64,000 nucleotides of DNA from Algoriphagus sp. AGSA1 (GCF_021390545.1 NZ_JAJUWR010000027.1:29189-93188), one strand, 5' to 3'. Shown: positions 1-8,924, counted from the first letter of the stretch. Numbers and translations are program-made. The notes: generated by a model not told the origin, from the sequence alone.

Positions 1-38
1 CTTTGGCGGCAGGATTGTATTTGCTGGCGGGATCCTAA
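1..38 (+). CDS. possible 3' end of an upstream gene
   Basis: The first bases can be read in one frame as a short hydrophobic tail (LAAGLYLLAGS) ending in TAA at 36-38, which would suit the C-terminus of a membrane protein. The other forward frames also stop soon after (53-55 and about 67-69). Too little sequence is present to be sure that any of them is coding. Confidence 0.2.
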   Translation, partial: LAAGLYLLAGS

Positions 39-122
39 GGAACTTAGAGGGTTAAAGTTGGGGTTTTAGAATTGGCTGGAAAGTCAGTATATTTAAAAGA
101 CATTGCATAAAAAAATAGCGCT

Positions 123-335
123 ATGAATATCGAGCAGAAGAAAATAGAATTGATCCATTGGATTACGGAGTTGGAGAATGAGGAAATTGTAGATTCACTT
201 GAGGATTTTAGGAAAAATAGTTTTGAGAAAAGCCTTCCCGATCCTATCAAGAAACTCCTTGAGCGTTCAAAAGCCACTCCGGATGAAGAGTTAATTCCTC
301 ATACCTCTGTGAGGGAATTGTTAAAAAGAAAATGA
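123..335 (+). CDS. antitoxin-like protein of a RelE/ParE-type pair
   Basis: A 70-residue, highly charged, mostly helical protein with no membrane segment. Its last codons overlap the ATG of the downstream RelE/ParE-like gene by 4 bases, the usual arrangement of an antitoxin cotranscribed and translationally coupled with its toxin. The N-terminal half has no obvious ribbon-helix-helix or HTH signature, so the assignment rests on size, charge and position. It resembles the uncharacterised addiction-module proteins found before ParE-like toxins in Bacteroidota. The expected role is to bind and neutralise the toxin and perhaps repress the operon. Confidence 0.6.
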   Translation: MNIEQKKIELIHWITELENEEIVDSLEDFRKNSFEKSLPDPIKKLLERSKATPDEELIPHTSVRELLKRK

Positions 336-640
336 ATTCTACGATATTTTGGACTCCACTTTCTCTAGAATCTTTTGAGGAATGTATTTCTTTTCTAGAA
401 GACAATTGGGGACAAATAATTTTAGAAAAGTTTATAAATCTTACCGAGCAGAAACTAAAACACTTGCAGAATTATCCTTTTTTAGGGGAGGCCACAGAAT
501 ATCCTGATATTAGAAGGGTTTTAATTCATAAGAATGTTTCGCTATTCTATATGCCGGAAATTAATAGAATTAAGTTGTTGATTTTTTGGGACAATCGTCA
601 GAATCCTGAAAATCTCTTTAAGAAGCTGGCTTCAATATGA
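332..640 (+). CDS. RelE/ParE superfamily toxin
   Basis: A 102-residue protein with the RelE/ParE fold pattern: an N-terminal strand (residues 4-10), two helices with the typical 'FEECISFLEDNW' and 'LEKFINLTEQKLKHL' spacing, a short 'P.LG' turn (residues 50-53), an 'RRVLIHKNVSLFYM' beta hairpin and a final strand with 'IFWDNRQNP'. Members are ribosome-dependent mRNA interferases (RelE) or gyrase poisons (ParE); the sequence alone does not say which. The ATG overlaps the upstream stop by 4 bases. A palindrome and a terminator follow, closing a two-gene operon. Confidence 0.75.
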   Translation: MNSTIFWTPLSLESFEECISFLEDNWGQIILEKFINLTEQKLKHLQNYPFLGEATEYPDIRRVLIHKNVSLFYMPEINRIKLLIFWDNRQNPENLFKKLASI

Positions 641-684
641 GCCCTTTATTTTAGTAAGTTTGGTGATCATAATCACTAAAAATA

Positions 685-718
685 CGTCTATTTGGTGATT
701 ACGATCACCAAATAGACG
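685..718. repeat. perfect 15-bp inverted repeat
   Basis: CGTCTATTTGGTGAT at 685-699 is followed by a 4-base loop (TACG) and its exact reverse complement at 704-718. A weaker related dyad (GGTGAT-cata-ATCACT) lies at 662-677. The pair sits between the toxin gene and a terminator. It could be an extruded hairpin, a REP-like element or a protein-binding site. Confidence 0.7.
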
Positions 719-720
719 CC

Positions 721-756
721 AAAAAGCCTGAAATCTGTCCAGATCTCAGGCTTTTT
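721..756. terminator. bidirectional intrinsic terminator
   Basis: A 16-bp stem with one mismatch (arms 721-736 and 741-756) and loop GTCC, flanked by an A-run on the left and a T-run on the right. It can end both the rightward toxin-antitoxin operon and the leftward acyl-CoA dehydrogenase gene. Confidence 0.85.
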
Positions 757-775
757 GATGCTGATGAAGCCGGGA

Positions 776-1915
776 TTATTTCAATATTTCCCGCGCAATT
801 ACCATCTTTTGTATCTCTGAAGTTCCTTCCCCGATCGTACACAACTTGGAGTCCCGATAGAATTTTTCCACCGGATAATCCTTGGTAAACCCATAGCCGC
901 CAAAGATCTGAACGGCCTCATTTGATACAGAGACGGCAACTTCTGAAGAGAAATATTTGGCCTGAGCCCCGGCCAAGGTTACTTTTTCTCCACGGTTTTT
1001 GAGATCTGCCGCCTTGAATATGAGTAATCTTGAAGCTTCCACCTGGGTGGCCATATCTGCCAGTTTGAATGAAATCCCCTGAAATGAACTGATAGGTTTG
1101 TTGAACTGATGCCGTTCTTTGGAATATTGAATGGATGCTTCCAAAGCTCCCTCGGCAATTCCCTGACCAAGTGCCGCAATAGAAATCCTGCCGCCATCCA
1201 ATACCTTCATAGATTGGATAAAACCATTGCCAACCTCGCCTATTACCTGACTTTCGTGAATTTTGCAGTCGGTAAAGATCATCTCCGCGGTCTCAGAAGC
1301 ACGCATGCCAAGTTTGTCCTCTTTTCTTCCTCCTTCAAAACCGGGCGTACCTCGTTCTACTATAAATGCGGTCATTCCATGCGAGTCCCCGATCTCTCCT
1401 GTTCTTGCGATGACAACAGCTACATCACCTGATACACCGTGTGTGATGAAGTTTTTTGCCCCGTTGATGACCCAGTACTCACCTTCTTTTTTTGCAACGG
1501 TACGCATGTTTCCAGAATCTGAACCTGTGTTTGGCTCAGTCAGCCCCCAGGCACCCAGCCATTCGCATGTAGCGAGTTTGGGAAGGTATTTTTGCTTTTG
1601 CTCCTCAGAGCCAAAAGCCATGATATGTCCCGAGCAAAGGGAGTTGTGGGCGGCCATAGAAAGTCCGACTGAAGGGTCAAGCTTGGAAAGCTCCACGATA
1701 GCAGTCACGTATTCTAAGTATCCGAAACCAGAACCTCCGTACTGCGTAGGGATCAAAACGCCCATCAATCCCAGTTCACCAAGTTTCTTGAATAATTCCA
1801 CGGGGAAAAATTGCCGATCATCCCAGTCCTTGCGGAAGGGCGTGATCTCCTTGGCTCCAAAATCACGGATCATCTGGGCGATCATCCGTTGATTTTCATT
1901 TTGATTAAAGTCCAT
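776..1915 (-). CDS. acyl-CoA dehydrogenase
   Basis: A 379-residue flavoprotein of the short/medium-chain acyl-CoA dehydrogenase family, which forms trans-2-enoyl-CoA with FAD and passes electrons to ETF. The N-terminal helical domain, the central beta domain with the 'GLTEPNTGSDSGNM' FAD/substrate-binding signature and the C-terminal helical domain are all present at the usual length. The catalytic glutamate is in the late 'GEGTSEIQ' motif (about Glu363), the position used by short- and medium-chain and glutaryl-type enzymes. Chain-length preference cannot be read from the sequence. It is transcribed alone and ends at the shared terminator. Confidence 0.93.
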   Translation of the reverse strand: MDFNQNENQRMIAQMIRDFGAKEITPFRKDWDDRQFFPVELFKKLGELGLMGVLIPTQYGGSGFGYLEYVTAIVELSKLDPSVGLSMAAHNSLCSGHIMAFGSEEQKQKYLPKLATCEWLGAWGLTEPNTGSDSGNMRTVAKKEGEYWVINGAKNFITHGVSGDVAVVIARTGEIGDSHGMTAFIVERGTPGFEGGRKEDKLGMRASETAEMIFTDCKIHESQVIGEVGNGFIQSMKVLDGGRISIAALGQGIAEGALEASIQYSKERHQFNKPISSFQGISFKLADMATQVEASRLLIFKAADLKNRGEKVTLAGAQAKYFSSEVAVSVSNEAVQIFGGYGFTKDYPVEKFYRDSKLCTIGEGTSEIQKMVIAREILK

Positions 1916-2527
1916 TGTGTCTGAATTTGGGTTTATCTCTTTTTAAATCTAACTCCAAGATTCAGAATTAGTTTTGCATCAGCAAATCCCCAGAGCAGGG
2001 CTATACATTACCCCCTGAGTTTGAGCAAACTATTCTTCTTCGCTTAGAAATCTCTGTGTGATTAAAGTTTTTCAGCGGGTCGTTTTCCCAATTTTAATTT
2101 TTATTTCCCTGTCCCGGGCATTTTTAGTTTTTTATGGTAAGTATTATGTGCTTTTCTATGGCAAAGCAGTAAAAGCATTGATAGGATTCGGAGGCTGTCT
2201 CATAACTCATGATTGTCAGCACTTAAAAGACTTCGACTTTCATGCCTTCGGCAGACAGGCTGCTCAGTCTGACAAGAAAAGCTGATTATGGGACAACCTC
2301 ATCAATTGATTGGAATAAGGGAACCTTTAAGACTGCTTTTTTTCTTATTGAAGAAAATATTATTTATGTGGATCCGCTTTTCTACCACTAAAGAGATTAA
2401 AGCATCAAAGGATTAGGTGAACTTTATCATTTAGGTTACTTCGGTCTTCCGTCATCGGTCTTCTGCCAGTATAACAAAGAGAATACCGCCACTGGAATCA
2501 TGACCTACAATCACAAAAAATAAGCTC
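1916..2527. other. 612-bp intergenic region holding a MITE-like element
   Basis: There is no convincing gene between the divergently oriented acyl-CoA dehydrogenase and cyclase genes. A 75-codon open frame at 2058-2285 ends inside the MITE-like repeat and has no family resemblance, so I do not call it. The only clear structure is the 110-bp inverted-repeat element at 2191-2300. Confidence 0.7.
2191..2300. mobile_element. MITE-like element with 15-bp terminal inverted repeats
   Basis: GAGGCTGTCTCATAA at 2191-2205 and TTATGGGACAACCTC at 2286-2300 are inverted copies with two differences. They enclose about 80 bp without coding capacity. Termini of the type GAGGCTGTCTCA are common in IS1182-like and related insertion sequences of Bacteroidota (from memory), so this is probably a non-autonomous derivative or a decayed solo remnant. 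No convincing target-site duplication is visible. Confidence 0.6.
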
Positions 2528-3220
2528 ATGCCGGAAATCATTGACCTCTCACAGGAAATATTCGAGGGGATGCCTATGCACCACAGCATGGCTCCTGTCA
2601 AAATCAGTGTTCACGCCACGCATGAGCAATGGGCAAGGGAAATAAATCCCCAAACCCATACCCCAAGCGCACTTAAGCTCACGATGAGTGAGCATACAGG
2701 CACCCATGTGGATGGGCTCAATCACATGGGGAAAGAATTTGCTGCGCGGACGATAGATCAAATGCCGCTTTCCATGTTTTATACAGAGGGTATTTGTCTG
2801 GATTTAACCTATAAGGGATTGCAGGAATTAATTACCGTGGAGGATGTTCAGCAAGCAATTCAACTAGCGGGGTTGTCTATTCTCCAGGGAGATACTGTTT
2901 TGCTTTGCACGGATCATTATAGAAAACATTTTGGCACGGATAACTGGAATAAAGGTCCGGGACTCACTGTCGAGGCTGCCCGCTGGCTCGGTAGGCAGGA
3001 AATTTCCGCCTTTGGAGTAGAAACGATGTCCCCCGGCGTTCCCAAGCTTACCAACCAGGAAGTGCATCAAATCTGCGGAGAGATGGGATTTACCCACTAC
3101 GAAAACCTGATCAACCTCCATCTTTTGATCGATAGAGGTAGATTTAGGTTTATAGGGCTTCCCCTGAAGATCAGAGGAGGAACCGGTTCTCCGGTACGTG
3201 CAGTTGCGGTGTTTGAATAA
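2528..3220 (+). CDS. cyclase family protein (kynurenine formamidase-like)
   Basis: A 230-residue metal-dependent hydrolase of the cyclase family (PF04199 type), which includes bacterial kynurenine formamidase and isatin hydrolase. The diagnostic 'SEHTGTHVDGLNHMGK' (HxGTHxD) metal-binding motif lies at about residues 54-69, and an 'FGVETMSPG' segment follows near residue 160. Length is normal. There is no tryptophan-degradation neighbour, so the substrate is unknown. The ATG is preceded by an A-rich stretch without a Shine-Dalgarno site, usual for this phylum. Confidence 0.88.
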   Translation: MPEIIDLSQEIFEGMPMHHSMAPVKISVHATHEQWAREINPQTHTPSALKLTMSEHTGTHVDGLNHMGKEFAARTIDQMPLSMFYTEGICLDLTYKGLQELITVEDVQQAIQLAGLSILQGDTVLLCTDHYRKHFGTDNWNKGPGLTVEAARWLGRQEISAFGVETMSPGVPKLTNQEVHQICGEMGFTHYENLINLHLLIDRGRFRFIGLPLKIRGGTGSPVRAVAVFE

Positions 3221-3243
3221 TAATTAGAGAACTCAATGCAGAA

Positions 3244-4062
3244 TTACCAGTTAATCGGCCCTTTTCCCAGGTACTTTTCTGCAATCGGCAGGTAATAATC
3301 CTTCACATCATCCAAATCATAGATTTTTGGGGACTTAGTGTATAGATCGTATCGATTGAAGTCGAGAATCCATTCTTTGTATTGTGCATCCTGGGGCCCT
3401 TCAAACTGGGAGTAACTTCCTCCATTGTGCCATGGATAAAAGGAATGATAACGCACCATCACCATTCCTGCTTCAGGGATTGTGTTTGTAGGGTGATTTT
3501 TCAATACCTGGTAAAAGTACTCATCATGTCCCCAAGCCAGTTGTAGGTTGTCAAGACCACAGCCTTTTTCATAAATCCCCAATTCTGTATTGTAGCGGGG
3601 ATCTTTCATGTCCGGATTTAGCTCGTTGAACTCAGGATAAACGCAGGTGTCAGGCAGTTTTGCGCCAACTACGAACACATCTCCCACAAGCCCCCATTGC
3701 TCATCCTGACTCGTGCCGTCCTCATCACTTCCAAATAAATACATGACTTTGCCAAGATCATGGATCAAACCTACCAGCTGCATCCAATCAGGACGGTTGT
3801 CATGTCTCAAAGCCTCCGCGGACTGGATCAAATGCTGCACATTTGGCAAATCAAGATCAGGATCACTTACATCGATCAGTGCGTTGAGTTTTTCCATCGC
3901 GTCCCAAAGATCCATCGGTTTGTCAAATTTAAGATACTTGGATTTCATCCGCTGCACATAATCATAGGTCTGATACATGCGCATTTTACGATAGTGCTCC
4001 TTTACGGCAGCTTTCACATCCGCGTGATCGTAATTCCTGAATTCCTTTTCTGTAGTTTCCAT
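3244..4062 (-). CDS. inositol oxygenase (MIOX)
   Basis: A 272-residue protein matching myo-inositol oxygenase, the HD-domain diiron enzyme that cleaves myo-inositol to D-glucuronate with O2. Visible ligand motifs are the early His (about 77), the His-Asp pair of 'GLIHDLGK' (about 101-102), the His of 'WGHDEY', the His of 'VRYHSFYPWH' and the Asp in 'ILDFNRYDLY'. Length is close to the eukaryotic enzymes (about 285). It lies 4 bases downstream of a sodium:solute symporter gene on the same strand, so import and oxidation of inositol are probably coexpressed. The glucuronate product fits the KDG kinase and KDPG aldolase genes at 22972-24750. Confidence 0.95.
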   Translation of the reverse strand: METTEKEFRNYDHADVKAAVKEHYRKMRMYQTYDYVQRMKSKYLKFDKPMDLWDAMEKLNALIDVSDPDLDLPNVQHLIQSAEALRHDNRPDWMQLVGLIHDLGKVMYLFGSDEDGTSQDEQWGLVGDVFVVGAKLPDTCVYPEFNELNPDMKDPRYNTELGIYEKGCGLDNLQLAWGHDEYFYQVLKNHPTNTIPEAGMVMVRYHSFYPWHNGGSYSQFEGPQDAQYKEWILDFNRYDLYTKSPKIYDLDDVKDYYLPIAEKYLGKGPINW

Positions 4063-4066
4063 AGTA

Positions 4067-5671
4067 TTAAGCGATTGTACCTAAAATTACATAAATAATA
4101 ACTGTGATTGCAATCAAAATCCAGCCCAGTGTTTTGGCATGTTTCCAGGGAATGATGCTCAGCTTACCTGAATCTGTCATCACAAATGGGGCGGTAACCG
4201 GGTATTTTATTGATACGAGATGCATCACGATTAGATTTAGAATAAATTCTACTCCCCAGATATGGACGAAATGAATATTCACTTGAAGTATCAAATCCAT
4301 CAGAATGTAAAATCCCAGTCCAAAGACCAATCCAGCTTTTGCCCCGGCAGAAGAAACGCTTGGGAAAAAGAACCCGGCAATAATTACCGTTGCCATCGGG
4401 ATAAAGAAGATTCCGTTGAGCTGCTGCAAAAGCTGATACAGTCCGGCAGGTGCATTGGCCACAAATGGAGCGACCAGGATGGAAACCACTGCCAAAATAG
4501 CCGAGACCCATTTTCCGATTCGAACGAGCTGTCCTTCCTTGGCCGCCTTGTTGATATACACCTTGAAAATATCCAGACTGAAAATAGTAGCTGCGCTGTT
4601 CAAAGCACTGTTGAAGGTGCTCAAAATAGCACCCATAATCACCGCGACAAAAAATCCCGTCATCCAAGGCGGCAGCACCCGCTTGACCAGTTCAGGATAG
4701 ACGCTGTCCTGTGAATCAAAGAGGGTGTCTCCGAAATAATAGAAGCCAATGATGCCGGGAAGAACAATCACCAGCGGGATCAGGATTTTCAAAATCCCGG
4801 TAAACAATAGGCCTTTTTGGGCTTCTTTGAGGCTCACCGCCCCAAGTGCCCGCTGAACGATGGACTGGTGCATGGTCCAGAAATAGAGCTGGTTGACAAT
4901 CAGTCCGGTGAACAATACTTCAAAAGGAAGAATAGAGTCTCTGGATCCCGGGCCAATTGACGGTTCCTTACTGATCACATTGAATTTCTCCGGGGCATTG
5001 TTGAAGACTTTTGTCAGACCATCAATTATACTTCCATCCCCTATATCCCAAAGTGCAAACACAGGAACCAACAATCCCGCGATAAGCAACCCGAAACCAT
5101 TGATCGTATCTGTGTAAGCCACCATTTTCAATCCTCCGAAAATCGCATAAACTGCTCCGATCACTCCCACCACGACCACAGTGAGCCAAATTCCCTCTGT
5201 CTGGGTGATTCCCAGTGTTTCCGAGATACCAAAAATCGATTCAATGTTAATCGCTCCCGTGTAGAGTACGATTGGCAACAGCGTCACCACGAAAGAGATA
5301 ATCAGCAGCAGGGAAATCAGTGTCTGCGTCATTTTATCAAATCTTTTTTCCAAAAACTCGGGGATGGTAGTCAGTCCCATTCTCAAATACTTTGGGATAA
5401 AGTATAGCGCACCGATCACCAATGCGATCGCCGAAGTGACTTCCCAGGCGATGATAATTGCCCCGTTTTTATAAGCCGAACCATTCATCCCCACGAGATG
5501 CTCTGTCGAAATATTGGTAAGCAACATGGAGCCGGCAATGACCACGCCTGTTAGACTGCGTCCGCCTAGGAAATAACCGTCTTGGGTTGCGAGATTTTGT
5601 TTGCGTAGCATCCACGTGGAGTAGATTGCTACGAAGCCCGTGAAAGCTAAGAAACTGAAAAGTGTAAGCAC
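4067..5671 (-). CDS. sodium:solute symporter (SSS/SLC5 family), probable inositol importer
   Basis: A 534-residue integral membrane protein with about 13-14 hydrophobic segments and the SSS features 'YFLGGRSLTGVVIAGSMLLTNIS' near the N-terminus (Na+-site region) and 'AVYAIFGGLKMVAYTDTING' around residues 175-195. It belongs to the sodium:galactoside/inositol branch of the family. Its position directly upstream of inositol oxygenase is the reason to propose myo-inositol as substrate; that is inference. Confidence 0.9.
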   Translation of the reverse strand: MLTLFSFLAFTGFVAIYSTWMLRKQNLATQDGYFLGGRSLTGVVIAGSMLLTNISTEHLVGMNGSAYKNGAIIIAWEVTSAIALVIGALYFIPKYLRMGLTTIPEFLEKRFDKMTQTLISLLLIISFVVTLLPIVLYTGAINIESIFGISETLGITQTEGIWLTVVVVGVIGAVYAIFGGLKMVAYTDTINGFGLLIAGLLVPVFALWDIGDGSIIDGLTKVFNNAPEKFNVISKEPSIGPGSRDSILPFEVLFTGLIVNQLYFWTMHQSIVQRALGAVSLKEAQKGLLFTGILKILIPLVIVLPGIIGFYYFGDTLFDSQDSVYPELVKRVLPPWMTGFFVAVIMGAILSTFNSALNSAATIFSLDIFKVYINKAAKEGQLVRIGKWVSAILAVVSILVAPFVANAPAGLYQLLQQLNGIFFIPMATVIIAGFFFPSVSSAGAKAGLVFGLGFYILMDLILQVNIHFVHIWGVEFILNLIVMHLVSIKYPVTAPFVMTDSGKLSIIPWKHAKTLGWILIAITVIIYVILGTIA

Positions 5672-6100
5672 TGAGGTTGGGTTTGTTAATTGTAGCGTGG
5701 AAAATAGGTAATTCGGATGAAGGAGGCAATTATCTCTTCCAATTGCTCAGTCATCCCCAATTATTTTTTCTGGAAGTATAATTAGTTCCCGCAGACCTGA
5801 CTGCCGTTAGGCGGGTTAATGCAGAATAGTGCACAGATCTTTGCGGACTTCCTATATCGGATTAATCACTTTCATGCCTGTTTGAGGAGTCCAAATTCTT
5901 GAATATTTCTTTCTGAAAGTCTCTTTGGCTCCCGCAGATTATCGCTGAGAAGGACGCAGATCTCCGCAGATTGCATCCTACAGAAGTTCAACTCTCATCT
6001 CCGTTTGTGAATTCTTGATTCATGAGTGTTTTTTCTTAATTTCCCCCACTAAGAACAATCGCCTTGATTTTAAAAGTCACCGCACATCATAGAAACAAGT
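5672..6100. other. 429-bp intergenic region with degenerate CGCAGA repeats
   Basis: This divergent gap carries no gene. It holds repeated short units of the type CGCAGATnnnnGC (around 5836-5850 and 5933-5972), such as GACGCAGATCTCCGCAGATT. Similar low-information repeats occur at about 20940-20980 and 28139-28172. They look like decayed intergenic repeats. Promoters for the symporter and hydrolase genes should lie here but I cannot assign them. Confidence 0.45.
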
Positions 6101-7501
6101 ATGAAGAGATTTTTGCCACTTATTCTGATATTTCTGATTTCCCTGAGTAGCTACGCTCAAGATATCACCGGCCAATGGCATGGTGCCCTCAGAGTGCAGA
6201 GTGTACAGCTTCGGCTGGTATTCAATGTAGCGCAAACTGAGAGTGGCTATACTGCCACCATGGACAGTCCGGATCAGGGTGCATTCGGCATTCCTGCGAC
6301 TTCGGCCAGCTTCGAAAATAATGTCCTGAAAATTTCGATTACCAATGCTAATATAATCTATGAAGGCACACTGGGTGACGGGGAAGTGATTACTGGCACT
6401 TTTACACAAGGAGGGAAGCCTTTTCCAATGAATCTGTCTAGACATGAAATTGAGAAACTAGGTTCTAAGAGACCTCAGGAGCCCAAAAAGCCTTTTCCGT
6501 ATCGTTCTGAAGAAGTGATTTTTGAGAATAAGCCAGCTGAAATACTGCTGGCCGGTACGCTCACGCTGCCGGAAGAAGATGGAAAGTATCCAGCGGTAGT
6601 GTTGATTTCTGGATCTGGCCACCAAAATCGTGATGAGGAATTGTTTGGGCACAAACCATTTCTGGTATTGTCGGATTACCTTACCAGAAATGGCATTGCA
6701 GTTTTACGCTTTGATGATCGTGGAACGGCGGCTTCCACAGGGGATTTTGAAAGCGCGACTTCGGTGGATTTTGCCACGGATGTCGCTTCGGCTGTTCAGT
6801 ATTTGCAGTCGCGACCTGAGATAGACAAAAGCAAAATCGGGCTGATCGGGCACAGTGAAGGCGGGATCATTGCGCCAATGGTAGCGGGTGATTCCGATGA
6901 TATTGACTTTATCGTGATGCTTGCGGGGACCGGGATTCGTGGTGATAAGCTGCTTCTTGCACAACAGGCGTTGATCGGGAAGGCTTCAGGGATGAGCCCC
7001 AATCAGCTTTTCGAAAATGAGATGATAAGCAAGAAGGCCTTCGAAATCATGGTAAAAGATCAAAGTGAAGAAGAGCTGAGAAATGGTATTAAAGCCTACA
7101 TGACGCAGGTCTTTAGGAATATTCCTGTAGAGAATATCCCCGGGGGAATGAGTGAAGAAGAGTTTGTCACGGCGCAGGTAGAGCAGCTCACCAGCCCCTG
7201 GATGCAGTATTTTATCAAATACGATCCAGCTCCGGCTTTGGAGAAGGTGAGTTGTCCCGTGCTGGCGCTCAATGGAGAAAAAGACCTGCAAGTTCCTCCT
7301 AAAGAGAATCTGGAGGCAATCAAAGCTGCATTGGAAAAGGGTGGCAATACAAATGTAACTACAATGGAATTACCTGGACTGAACCACTTATTCCAAGAAG
7401 CAGAGACCGGGCTAATAAGCGAATACGCAGAGATAGAGCAGACCTTCTCGCCAAAAGCGATGGAGATGATTTTGGAGTGGATTAAGGGGCAGGTGGAATG
7501 A
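6101..7501 (+). CDS. secreted alpha/beta hydrolase
   Basis: A 466-residue protein with an N-terminal signal peptide ('FLPLILIFLISLSSYAQ', residues 4-20), a beta-rich domain of about 110 residues starting 'DITGQWHGAL', and a C-terminal alpha/beta hydrolase domain. The nucleophile elbow 'GLIGHSEGG' (Ser about 251), an acid in 'LNGEKDLQVP' and a His in 'PGLNHLF' complete the catalytic triad. It resembles the periplasmic esterase/dipeptidyl-peptidase-like hydrolases of Bacteroidota. The substrate is unknown. Confidence 0.88.
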   Translation: MKRFLPLILIFLISLSSYAQDITGQWHGALRVQSVQLRLVFNVAQTESGYTATMDSPDQGAFGIPATSASFENNVLKISITNANIIYEGTLGDGEVITGTFTQGGKPFPMNLSRHEIEKLGSKRPQEPKKPFPYRSEEVIFENKPAEILLAGTLTLPEEDGKYPAVVLISGSGHQNRDEELFGHKPFLVLSDYLTRNGIAVLRFDDRGTAASTGDFESATSVDFATDVASAVQYLQSRPEIDKSKIGLIGHSEGGIIAPMVAGDSDDIDFIVMLAGTGIRGDKLLLAQQALIGKASGMSPNQLFENEMISKKAFEIMVKDQSEEELRNGIKAYMTQVFRNIPVENIPGGMSEEEFVTAQVEQLTSPWMQYFIKYDPAPALEKVSCPVLALNGEKDLQVPPKENLEAIKAALEKGGNTNVTTMELPGLNHLFQEAETGLISEYAEIEQTFSPKAMEMILEWIKGQVE

Positions 7502-7645
7502 TTAATGATGGTTACTTCAGGCGGTATTAATAAAGAAGAGGTTTTTATGGCCAATGCCTTTATTACCTAAAGCAATAAAATGGGACTTTATAAAAAACCG
7601 AAGCTTATGATATTCCGGTTGTTCTATTTAGTGATTATCCAATTT

Positions 7646-7945
7646 TCAGTAAGCTAAACTTGCTTTTAGCCGATCATTAATTGCCAAAGCAATCGTCTTT
7701 TTGACCAAATCACTTGCGTTGACGAATGTGGATTTAGATTTCAGTTCTGGAAAGGGGAGTTTCAAAAGTAACTTACCAAAACATTCATCCGAAAAGCTAT
7801 GGGAAACAAACTCAACTCCTTTAAAATCAAAAATCACAAAATCGTTTGATTCAAGAAGTGATTCTATTTGCACACGGATTTCTTGCCCTAGAACTCTTGT
7901 CCCAAGGTTGTTAGAAAAGCTATTAAATAAGATAGTCTGTGTCAT
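7646..7945 (-). CDS. STAS-like domain protein (DUF4325)
   Basis: A 99-residue protein beginning at 'MTQTILFNSF'; a longer open frame starts further up but would run into the preceding gene, and this ATG leaves a natural 25-bp gap. The core 'VIFDFKGVEFVSHSFSDECFGKLL' is the STAS-like pattern in which a hydrophobic strand leads to a small/polar segment that in anti-sigma-antagonists holds the phosphorylatable Ser. Directly downstream of a GHKL ATPase gene on the same strand, it suggests a kinase/STAS partner-switch pair. The target of the switch is unknown. Confidence 0.75.
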   Translation of the reverse strand: MTQTILFNSFSNNLGTRVLGQEIRVQIESLLESNDFVIFDFKGVEFVSHSFSDECFGKLLLKLPFPELKSKSTFVNASDLVKKTIALAINDRLKASLAY

Positions 7946-7970
7946 TTTCTGTTCTAAAGGATTTTCAAAT

Positions 7971-8924
7971 TTACCAAAGGTTCTCAAGATTGCCAAACTG
8001 AGATTCTTTAAACTCCTGAAACATATCGAGTTGATCAGAATCTTCTCCAAATATTTCTTTATAATTAACGGAGATATTCGTGTTAATTCTCAGGTAATTT
8101 ATAGTGCCTCTCCAGTGAGGTGTTTGATATAACGTTCCATTACGAAGGCATGAACCTCCTGAATAGATTATAAAGTCTCCTTTATTTTTACTCATCATTT
8201 CTGAAGTAGCCCAAAGGCCAAAACCTAATCCTAGGCTATTGGTAACTCCTCTTTCTATACATCTAGTAACGGCTTCTGGTTCGGAAAGGTCAATAAATCT
8301 TGATTTTGGATGTCCAGTCAAAGCAGCATGGATTCCTTGACCTGTGTCTGCAATGATAATTCTAATTTCTTGCGATCTTGGGAAGAATTGAGCAACAACA
8401 AATCCTGTACCAGCCCCATATCTGAATTCCGGGCTAGAGTGGTTAAGCGTGTTGTCAAGAACTTCATATAAACAAAAATTCAGAACTGTTAGCATATCTT
8501 CATTCACACCGTTCACAATCAGGATTCGCATTATTTCTGCAAATACGGTGTTGATATTTGTCTCATTGAACTTTGATATCTCGATAAATCTACCTTGCCT
8601 ATCTAGTCTTGTGAAATCCTCTTCAAGTTCAATCCCAATAATTTCAAAAAAATTAATCCTACTGGCATAATTAGCTCTATCCGAATTGGGATTAAAATTA
8701 ACCATAGAACAAATTACTTTTATATCATTTCTTTTTAGGCATTCAATCCGAGCTACAAGAAGCAATAGTAGATCGGGGTAAATAAAGCCAGTGCCATTGA
8801 GGTCAATTTGCAATTCTAATTCATCTCCTGGCTTTAAATGGTTTAGTTGTGTAAATGCTTCAAGTAAATCATGCTGTGATGAGATGTGATTAAAATCAAT
8901 TAGGACAGAGATTTGATGAGGCAT
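7971..8924 (-). CDS. GHKL-type ATP-binding protein (histidine-kinase-like/anti-sigma-like ATPase)
   Basis: A 317-residue soluble protein. The N-terminal half (about residues 1-140) is unrecognised, although it begins with an 'ISVLIDFNHI' segment and an 'LQIDLNGTGFIYPDLLLLLVARI' region that resembles another STAS-like fold. The C-terminal half has GHKL motifs: N-box 'YEVLDNTLNHS', G1 'IIADTGQGI' and G2 'GLGFGLWA'. No phospho-accepting His domain or membrane segment is seen. It forms a two-gene unit with the STAS-like protein, reminiscent of RsbW/RsbV or SpoIIAB/AA switches. Confidence 0.78.
   Translation of the reverse strand: MPHQISVLIDFNHISSQHDLLEAFTQLNHLKPGDELELQIDLNGTGFIYPDLLLLLVARIECLKRNDIKVICSMVNFNPNSDRANYASRINFFEIIGIELEEDFTRLDRQGRFIEISKFNETNINTVFAEIMRILIVNGVNEDMLTVLNFCLYEVLDNTLNHSSPEFRYGAGTGFVVAQFFPRSQEIRIIIADTGQGIHAALTGHPKSRFIDLSEPEAVTRCIERGVTNSLGLGFGLWATSEMMSKNKGDFIIYSGGSCLRNGTLYQTPHWRGTINYLRINTNISVNYKEIFGEDSDQLDMFQEFKESQFGNLENLW

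Noticed and set aside
1263..1892. 209-codon forward open frame antisense to the acyl-CoA dehydrogenase gene
   Set aside because: It is a shadow of a well-supported gene and its protein has no recognisable domain.
2058..2285. 75-codon open frame in the gap before the cyclase gene
   Set aside because: It runs into the MITE-like repeat, has no domain and is probably chance.
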